Shown: in pieces, positions 7,220-11,881 of the stretch | Layout: each line of letters starts with the position of its first letter | Position numbering within the stretch: the first letter of the stretch is position 1 | Source: Ilumatobacteraceae bacterium | GTDB lineage: Bacteria; Actinomycetota; Acidimicrobiia; Acidimicrobiales; Ilumatobacteraceae | Direction of reading: 5' to 3' | Assembly: GCA_030727685.1 (NCBI GenBank) | Contig: JANRBC010000161.1 | Coordinates: forward strand, 1 to 11,881 | Length of the DNA stretch: 11,881 nucleotides | Notes under the pieces: model-generated | What the model was told of the DNA's origin: nothing | Seen by the model: only the letters and a program-made list of their open reading frames with translations | Database searches by the model: none | Translations under genes and position numbers: made by a program

Positions 7220-7456
7220 GTGGATATTCGAATCGGCGTTTCGCACGCAACGCGAGAAATTTCTCTTGAAATGCCAGACGACGACAAGTCAATCAGCAAG
7301 ACCAAGTCGGCTGTTGAAGCTGCTCTCGCTGGTGAGTCTGCGACTCTTTGGCTTACAGATAAGCGTGGCAAAGAAACTGCAATCCCTTCGGCGAAAATTG
7401 CTTTCGTTGAGTTTGGTGCACCAAATGGTGACCGCAAGATGGGTTTTGGCAGTTAG
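7220..7456 (+). CDS. DUF3107 family small protein
   Basis: 78 residues. It matches the actinobacterial DUF3107 family (Mycobacterium tuberculosis TB9.4, as I recall): an opening M-x-I-x-IGV strand, a helix, a GESATLWLTDKRGKE strand-turn, then IPSAKIAFVEFG and a terminal GFG. The function is unknown; it is predicted to be a small soluble alpha/beta protein. The start is GTG at 7220-7222, with GAAAG about 10 nt upstream serving as ribosome site. It lies 68 nt after mrp and 13 nt before the histidine kinase gene, so it is probably co-transcribed with the latter. The upstream gap holds a small GCGC-ATA-GCGC hairpin at 7151-7161, without a T run, and no promoter I can name. Confidence 0.85.
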   Translation: MDIRIGVSHATREISLEMPDDDKSISKTKSAVEAALAGESATLWLTDKRGKETAIPSAKIAFVEFGAPNGDRKMGFGS

Positions 7457-7469
7457 TTAGTAAATTTTT

Positions 7470-8972
7470 ATGCCAACACTCGTTGAGATTGCACATGAGC
7501 ACAGCAATCTCGATGAGGCGTCGCTAGAACATTTAAATTCATTGCTCTCTGAGTGGGGCATGTTGGCTGACTTTTGTTTTGCCGACATGTTGCTATACCT
7601 GCCGACTCAAGACTCGCAATTCATCGTCGCAGCACAAGTGCGTGCCGCAACTGGTCAGACGCTTTATGACACCGACCTTGTTGGCGTTGTCGCCGACCCC
7701 AACGAGCGCGTGATGATTGACGATGCATACAGGTCAGAAAAAGTAACAACTGGCGAGATCAGAGTTGAGACGATCGCTGAGCCGATTACCTTGATGGCAA
7801 TACCCGTCAGATTTGATGATCGAATAATTGCCGTGTTGACCCGCGAATGGTCGCAACGCACGGGTCGAAAGCCAGGCCAACTTGAGAGAACTTACTTGTC
7901 AATTTTTGAAGTTTTCGCAAAGATGATTTCAACTGGGTTGTTTCCGTTCGATGGCCGTGGTGCAGATGCGACTGTTGCGCCGCGAGTAGGCGATGGTGTT
8001 GTCGTGCTCGATGCCGACACGCGTGTGCGTTATGCATCGCCGAATGCGGTGTCGGCAATGCATCGTGTCGGAATTAGCGCCAACGCTGTCGGTCAGACAT
8101 TGGCAGAACTTGGTATCGCCGAGGCTGCTGCGCGTCACGCGTTCGAGAGACTTGAACCAGTCGTTGAAGAGTTCGAACAGACGGCAGACGTAACACTGCT
8201 GACGCGAACTATTCCAACGCTGAAGCGAACAGGTCGACAAGTTTCAGTGACTGGTGGTGTTGTGTTGCTACGTGATGTCTCAGAACTTCGACGACGCGAT
8301 CGATTGTTATTGACAAAAGACGCGACCATTCGCGAAATTCACCATCGTGTCAAAAATAATTTGCAAACAATTTCGTCGCTATTGAGACTGCAGGTTCGTC
8401 GGCTCAAGAGCGAAGAGGCGATTTCGGCGATCACAGAGTCGGTGCGTCGTATTCGAACGATTGCTCTCGTGCATGAAACTCTGTCGCGTGAGGCCGGTGA
8501 AGATATTTCGTTTATCGAGATCGTGCGTCCGCTATTGCGATTGGTTGAAGAAGGTTTGCAGTCGGCTGATCGGCCCGTGAAATTTAGTGTTATTGGCGAC
8601 GGCGGTCGACTGCCAGCGACGATTGCGACACCGCTTTCTGTTGTGATCCTTGAGTTGTTGCAGAATGCGGTTGACCATGGGTTTCCAGAAGGCAGCAAAG
8701 GTGGTTCGGTGCTTGTCACACTCGGGCAATCTGATGATGGTCAATTGAACGTGCGCGTAATTAACAACGGGAACGGTTTGAAATCTGATTTTGAAATGGC
8801 CAAAGTAACTGGGCTTGGGCTATCGATTGTGCGCACCTTGGTGACGACCGAGTTGGCGGGCACCATTCAGATGCGAGCGGCGACAGTTGCTGATTCAACT
8901 AAAGAGTTAAAGATTGCGCATGACGGCGAAGGTACGGTCGTTGACCTAGTTATACCGATCGTTGGCGATTAG
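7470..8972 (+). CDS. pdtaS: PdtaS-type cytosolic sensor histidine kinase
   Basis: 500 residues without membrane segments. A GAF-like N-terminal sensor (about 5-150) carries the family phrases EWGMLADFCFADMLLY and MAIPVRFDDRIIAVLTRE. A PAS-like domain follows (about 170-280, from VGDGVVVLDADTRVRYASPN). Then comes HisKA_2 with the phospho-acceptor motif EIHHRVKNNLQTISSLL (H291 or H292), and a HATPase with N399 in LLQNAVDHGF and GLGLSIV at 448-454. In mycobacteria PdtaS phosphorylates PdtaR, an RNA-binding ANTAR antiterminator, and has been linked to NO and metal sensing. No response regulator is encoded here, as expected since pdtaR is elsewhere. Convergence with whiB1, 23 nt between stops, matches the mycobacterial order as I remember it. 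The ATG has no strong ribosome site and may rely on coupling to DUF3107. Confidence 0.92.
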   Translation: MPTLVEIAHEHSNLDEASLEHLNSLLSEWGMLADFCFADMLLYLPTQDSQFIVAAQVRAATGQTLYDTDLVGVVADPNERVMIDDAYRSEKVTTGEIRVETIAEPITLMAIPVRFDDRIIAVLTREWSQRTGRKPGQLERTYLSIFEVFAKMISTGLFPFDGRGADATVAPRVGDGVVVLDADTRVRYASPNAVSAMHRVGISANAVGQTLAELGIAEAAARHAFERLEPVVEEFEQTADVTLLTRTIPTLKRTGRQVSVTGGVVLLRDVSELRRRDRLLLTKDATIREIHHRVKNNLQTISSLLRLQVRRLKSEEAISAITESVRRIRTIALVHETLSREAGEDISFIEIVRPLLRLVEEGLQSADRPVKFSVIGDGGRLPATIATPLSVVILELLQNAVDHGFPEGSKGGSVLVTLGQSDDGQLNVRVINNGNGLKSDFEMAKVTGLGLSIVRTLVTTELAGTIQMRAATVADSTKELKIAHDGEGTVVDLVIPIVGD

Positions 8973-8995
8973 TAAATTTTGGCGTTGAAACTGGC

Positions 8996-9298
8996 TTAGG
9001 CCATTAGTCGCGCGTTGCGACGTTCGGCTGCTCGACGACGACGGATGTCTCGACGCTCATCTTCTGATTTGCCACCCCAGATGCCCCAATCTTGGTTTGT
9101 CTCGAGAGCAAAGTCGAGGCACTTGCCACGAACTGCGCATTCGTCGCAAACTGTTTTTGCTTCTGAAATTTGAATCAGTGCTTGGCCTGTTGTGCCAATA
9201 GGGAAGAACAATTCAGGATCAGTGTCTTTGCAAGAAGCGTTTCGCCTCCACGAATAGTCTGCAGAACCGAGAGCCAGGCTTGTCGCGAGAAAAGACAT
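8996..9298 (-). CDS. whiB1: WhiB1-like [4Fe-4S] transcriptional regulator
   Basis: 100 residues with the four cluster cysteines C23, C51, C54 and C60 (C-x27-C-x2-C-x5-C). The conserved turn GIWGG lies at 72-76, with a basic C-terminal DNA-contact tail (RRDIRRRRAAERRNAR). DPELFFPIG after the first cysteine and the WGG-SEDERR context are closest to WhiB1, whose cluster reacts with nitric oxide and which partners the primary sigma factor in mycobacteria. The start ATG has an AGGGG ribosome site about 9 nt upstream. The N-terminus is about 14 residues longer before the first Cys than mycobacterial WhiB1, as I recall. It converges with pdtaS and is divergent from the phosphodiesterase gene. A WhiB2 assignment is unlikely given the length and motif. 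Confidence 0.93.
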   Translation of the reverse strand: MSFLATSLALGSADYSWRRNASCKDTDPELFFPIGTTGQALIQISEAKTVCDECAVRGKCLDFALETNQDWGIWGGKSEDERRDIRRRRAAERRNARLMA

Positions 9299-9321
9299 TG
9301 ATAAACCCCTTATTGCAAAAT

Positions 9322-9351
9322 TGTGATTTTTTGTTCTATCTTTGCCTCACA
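9322..9351. repeat. Inverted repeat TGTGA-N20-TCACA upstream of whiB1
   Basis: Two exact 5-bp inverted arms enclose the putative whiB1 -10 box. TGTGA/TCACA are the half-site words of CRP/FNR-type operators, but those are normally separated by 6 bp, not 20. It could be two separate half-sites, a looped dimer site, or chance. Confidence 0.3.
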
Positions 9352-9445
9352 CTAGAGAGCAATTGTTGGGTTCGCAATACTTTGTAGACAATTTTTTAAA
9401 TATATATTTTTTATTTTTCGTGTCCGTCAGAGAGTTTTTTTCTTG

Positions 9446-9451
9446 TAGCCT
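9446..9451 (+). promoter_or_regulatory. Putative -10 box (TAGCCT) for a leaderless GTG start
   Basis: TAGCCT fits TANNNT and ends 6 nt before the GTG of the phosphodiesterase gene, so transcription would begin at the start codon. No Shine-Dalgarno sequence precedes the GTG. No -35 is evident. Confidence 0.4.
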
Positions 9452-9457
9452 GCGGGC

Positions 9458-10153
9458 GTGACCCAAGTTATGGCACACCGAGGTGCTTCAAAGGTCGAAC
9501 TCGAAAATACAACGCTGGCATTTGCGAGAGCTCTTGAAATGGGCGCCGATGCCGTCGAACTTGATGTGCGTCGATGTGGGTCGGGCGAATTGGTTGTACA
9601 TCACGATCCAAAGTTGAGTGATGGTCGCACAATTTTTTCTGTTGATAAAAGAGATTTGCCGACTCATATTCCGACTTTGGCCGAGGCGCTCGATGCTTGT
9701 GGGTCGATGTGGGTAAATATAGAAATTAAAAATGACCCTAAAGAGCCCGATTTTGACGCACAAGAAGTAACGACTCGAAGAGTTGTTGACTTTCTGCGCG
9801 AACGGGGCTCGCTCGATCGCTGGCTTATTTCGTCTTTTCGACGCGAGACCGTTGATCTGATTCGCAGCCTGATGCCCGAACTAAAAACGGCATGGCTAGT
9901 GATGACTATTGATGACGCGCAACTTGAGAATATTGCGAGCGCGATGGCCAGTCAAGGCCACACCGCGTTGCATCCGTGGGTGAAGCAACTGAGTCGGCGC
10001 ATGGTCGACGTTTTTCATCGACACGGTTTACAGATCAACACCTGGACTTGCGACGACCCGCGAAGAATGCGCGAACTAGTTGAGTGGCAAGTCGACGGCA
10101 TTTGCACCAACGTGCCCGACATCGCCCTGCAAGTCATCAACTCGCCCAACTGA
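9458..10153 (+). CDS. Glycerophosphodiester phosphodiesterase (GDPD family)
   Basis: 231 residues forming one GDPD TIM barrel. Catalytic and metal-binding residues are present: H7-R8 in AHRGAS, E16-N17-T18, E34-L-D36, H49 in HHDP, and E89/K91 in NIEIKN. C-terminal WTCDDPRRMRELVEWQVDGICTN is the usual final barrel segment. The enzyme hydrolyses glycerophosphodiesters to glycerol 3-phosphate and an alcohol. No signal peptide is seen, so it acts in the cytosol. The start is GTG at 9458; an in-frame ATG at 9470 would remove four residues and still keep HRG. No ribosome site is visible, which fits a leaderless message. It converges with the lipid kinase gene with 5 nt between stops, placing two phospholipid-turnover genes side by side. 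Confidence 0.92.
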   Translation: MTQVMAHRGASKVELENTTLAFARALEMGADAVELDVRRCGSGELVVHHDPKLSDGRTIFSVDKRDLPTHIPTLAEALDACGSMWVNIEIKNDPKEPDFDAQEVTTRRVVDFLRERGSLDRWLISSFRRETVDLIRSLMPELKTAWLVMTIDDAQLENIASAMASQGHTALHPWVKQLSRRMVDVFHRHGLQINTWTCDDPRRMRELVEWQVDGICTNVPDIALQVINSPN

Positions 10154-10158
10154 GAGTT

Positions 10159-11082
10159 CTAGATGATTATTGGTTTGACGAGGCGAAGGGCGTCGGGGCA
10201 GTGCTCGATGTGCAGCGAAGTTTGTTCGCCGAGATAGTCACCGTCGAGTTGATACGGAAACGGTGTTGCGAAATTGATTTTCACATCTTCAACTTCGGTG
10301 CGAATGTCGATGCCGGGTGATGCGCTGATCTGATCGTTGCGCACAGACTGCAAAATTGTGCGCACCATAAGTGGTGTCGTTAACTTTCTGAAAGTTACGG
10401 CAACTAATTTTTTGTCGATTGAGGCGGCGGTCGAGAGATTTACGGGCGTTTTGCCAACGTATGTATACGGGTTCGAATTTAGAACGACGGTGAAGTAGCT
10501 GTTTGGTATTTTCGTACCGTCAATCTCGACGCTGAAGTGCGGATGCTTTCGGTCGTAACCGCCAAACCAGGCTTGCATCGTCGCGAGACCAAACAACGGT
10601 TGACCGATAATCCGCTTGAGCGAGGCTCGTCTCTCGACAAGTTCGACAACCGCAGCGTCGAAACCAATGCCGGCATGAAAACAGAAGTAGCGCCCGTTGG
10701 CTCGTCCCAAACTAATCGGGTGAATGTTGTTGTGATCGAGACCAGAACTGAATTGCTGCAATGCGACGATCGGGTCATTCGTTGCGCCGAGGCTGCGCAC
10801 GAAAACGTTTGTTGATCCGCCGGGCAACATCATCAAGGCTGTGTTGCTGCCGGCCAGGCCCGTTGCGACCTCGTTGAGGGTGCCGTCGCCACCAAATGCC
10901 ACAACTAATTCGACCCCGCGACTCGCCGCATCTTGGGCAAAGCGCGTGGCATGACCGCGTTCGTTGGTCTCGACGACCTGCACGCTGTGGTGGCGAGCCA
11001 GGTATTGGTGCACTGCAACGGTATTTCTTGGATTAACCGAAGATGCGAACGAGTTCACAATTAGCAAGATCTGCAAGAACAC
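10159..11082 (-). CDS. Diacylglycerol kinase family lipid kinase
   Basis: About 307 residues from the start chosen here. The DAGK catalytic domain begins ILLIVNSFASSV, followed by the nucleotide loop FGGDGTLNEVATGL and LPGGSTNVFVRSLG. The C-terminal lobe ends with a DGDYLG stretch resembling the conserved DGE/DGD region of bacterial lipid kinases. These enzymes phosphorylate diacylglycerol or related lipids, often in phosphatidic acid recycling; the exact lipid cannot be read. The frame stays open up to 11220, but the family begins just before ILLIVN, and the longer form would run 67 nt into etfB. The likely starts are therefore GTG at 11082 or TTG at 11076. The gene converges with the phosphodiesterase gene and is divergent from etfB. 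Confidence 0.87.
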   Translation of the reverse strand: MFLQILLIVNSFASSVNPRNTVAVHQYLARHHSVQVVETNERGHATRFAQDAASRGVELVVAFGGDGTLNEVATGLAGSNTALMMLPGGSTNVFVRSLGATNDPIVALQQFSSGLDHNNIHPISLGRANGRYFCFHAGIGFDAAVVELVERRASLKRIIGQPLFGLATMQAWFGGYDRKHPHFSVEIDGTKIPNSYFTVVLNSNPYTYVGKTPVNLSTAASIDKKLVAVTFRKLTTPLMVRTILQSVRNDQISASPGIDIRTEVEDVKINFATPFPYQLDGDYLGEQTSLHIEHCPDALRLVKPIII

Positions 11083-11153
11083 TAACGGTATCAGCGTTTC
11101 AAGATCAGATTTTCGCGTGGTTGTGGGCGAGATTAACGGTAAGAATAGAAGCC
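11083..11153. promoter_or_regulatory. Divergent lipid kinase / etfB upstream region with direct repeat
   Basis: 71 bp. TAACGGTA occurs twice in the same orientation, at 11083-11090 (touching the lipid kinase start) and at 11134-11141 (12 nt before the etfB ATG). The copies are 51 bp apart. AAGAAT at 11141-11146, 7 nt before the ATG, is a possible -10 for etfB. GAAG directly before the ATG is too close to be a good ribosome site. Confidence 0.4.
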
Positions 11154-11881
11154 ATGAATATCGTCGTATGCGTAAAGCAGATTCCAGATCCAGCCAGCCC
11201 GGGGGCGCTTGACGCCACAACTCATGCGCTCAAGCGTGACGGAAAATTAATTCTCGATGAGTCAGACGCTTACGGCGTTGAGATGGCATTGCAACTTGTT
11301 GCTACTGCCGGGTCGGGCGAAGTTTATGTTGTGTCGATGGCGCCGAACGGCGAAACATCTGGCATGCGCACCGCGTTGGCGATGGGCGCAGTCAAAGGAT
11401 TATTGGTGAGCGATCCTGCTCTCGCTGGTTCAGATGCGTTGACCACTGCAAAAGTTTTGGCTGCGGCAGTTAACAAACTCGGCGGTGCAGATTTAATCAT
11501 CGCCGGCACCGAATCTTCAGACGGTTACACCGGCACCGTGCCTGAGCAAATTGCAGAGTGCCTCGGCTTGCCATCAGTAACTTTCGCCAAGAAAGTAAAA
11601 GTTGAAGGTTCGGTTTTGAAAGTTGATCGTCAGAGCGAATCGGGCTACGACGAAGTCGAGTGCACATTGCCAGCAGTCATCAGCGTTACTGCCGGTGTTG
11701 TTGAGCCGCGCTATCCAAGTTTCAAAGGCATCATGGATGCCAAGAAAAAGCCACTCGATGTTGTGACTGCAGGTGACCTTGCTGTTACACCGACTGGTTG
11801 GGCAGCCGCCGGACAAAAAATCGTCAGCGTGACACAAGCCGAAGCCCGCAAAGCCGGCCAAGTCATCGAAGACGATGGTGA
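11154..11881 (+). CDS. etfB: Electron transfer flavoprotein beta subunit EtfB (3' end beyond window)
   Basis: Open from ATG 11154 to the window edge, 242 codons without a stop, so the gene is only truncated by the cut. The protein opens MNIVVCVKQIPDP, typical of ETF beta. It continues with LDESDAYGVEMAL, VYVVSMAP, ALAMGAVKG, DLIIAGTESSDGYTGTVPEQIAECLGLPSV, then LPAVISVTAG and EPRYPSFKGIMDAKKKPLD. ETF beta pairs with EtfA, binds AMP, and carries electrons from acyl-CoA and other dehydrogenases to ETF:quinone oxidoreductase. etfA would be expected immediately downstream, outside the window. The region has no alternative supported gene on either strand. The start codon is fixed by homology to the family N-terminus. 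Confidence 0.95.
   Translation, partial: MNIVVCVKQIPDPASPGALDATTHALKRDGKLILDESDAYGVEMALQLVATAGSGEVYVVSMAPNGETSGMRTALAMGAVKGLLVSDPALAGSDALTTAKVLAAAVNKLGGADLIIAGTESSDGYTGTVPEQIAECLGLPSVTFAKKVKVEGSVLKVDRQSESGYDEVECTLPAVISVTAGVVEPRYPSFKGIMDAKKKPLDVVTAGDLAVTPTGWAAAGQKIVSVTQAEARKAGQVIEDDG

Larger units (their letters stand above)
9299..9457. promoter_or_regulatory. Divergent whiB1 / phosphodiesterase upstream region
   Basis: 159 bp, the longest gap in the window. For whiB1 (minus strand), TTGCTC (9357-9362) and TAGAAC (9333-9338), 18 nt apart, are a plausible promoter. They are flanked or overlapped by an inverted pair, TGTGA at 9322-9326 and TCACA at 9347-9351. Bases 9390-9418 are entirely A/T, and a T7 run follows at 9435-9441. 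For the phosphodiesterase, TAGCCT at 9446-9451 fits a leaderless -10. No small gene is supported here. Confidence 0.5.

Noticed and set aside
1..11881. Many open frames of 60-120 codons opposite or out of frame with the listed genes
   Set aside because: They lie inside genes with clear family motifs, have no recognisable domains and mostly no ribosome sites; this coding bias routinely leaves such frames open.
1..11881. CRISPR arrays, insertion sequences, tRNA/rRNA genes, riboswitches, phage or defence genes
   Set aside because: No spaced repeats, transposase motifs, terminal inverted repeats or RNA-gene signatures were seen; the gene content is ordinary core metabolism and regulation.

Overview
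The window reads as chromosomal core DNA from an actinobacterium of moderate GC, with short intergenic spaces. The phylum call rests on four genes: a WhiB1-like [4Fe-4S] regulator, a PdtaS-type cytosolic histidine kinase converging on it (the arrangement I recall in mycobacteria), a DUF3107 protein, and an Mrp/ApbC ATPase lacking the usual CxxC. System I cytochrome c maturation genes are not used by the best-known actinobacteria (Mycobacterium, Streptomyces), so a deeper branch such as Acidimicrobiia (freshwater or marine Ilumatobacter-like) is my inference, not something the sequence proves.

Layout. Bases 1-3985 (+): a tightly overlapping cytochrome c maturation operon, ccmE (3' part only), ccmF, ccmG, ccmH and a ccmI-like TPR gene. 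These cover haem chaperoning, haem ligation, apocytochrome thiol reduction and apocytochrome handling; ccmABCD would be expected upstream. Converging with it by 3 nt is a SixA-like histidine phosphatase (-). A 67-bp divergent promoter region separates that from a cytoplasmic sulfite-oxidase-like molybdopterin protein (+). This converges with an ArsR/SufR-like regulator carrying three C-terminal cysteines (-), which is divergent (40 bp) from mrp, the Fe-S carrier ATPase (+). After mrp come a DUF3107 gene and pdtaS (+), converging with whiB1 (-). A 159-bp AT-rich divergent region leads to a glycerophosphodiester phosphodiesterase (+), which converges with a diacylglycerol-kinase-family lipid kinase (-). 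The window ends inside etfB (+), a real gene open at the edge.

Shared themes are redox and metal-cofactor chemistry (haem c assembly, Mo cofactor enzyme, Fe-S carrier, two probable Fe-S regulators, ETF flavoprotein) and phospholipid turnover. There is no mobile element, CRISPR array, tRNA or rRNA that I can see, and no clearly new multi-gene system. The best leads are the putative Fe-S-sensing regulator facing mrp, several starts that look leaderless (a -10-like TANNNT 6-7 nt before GTG), and short repeats in the whiB1 and etfB upstream regions.
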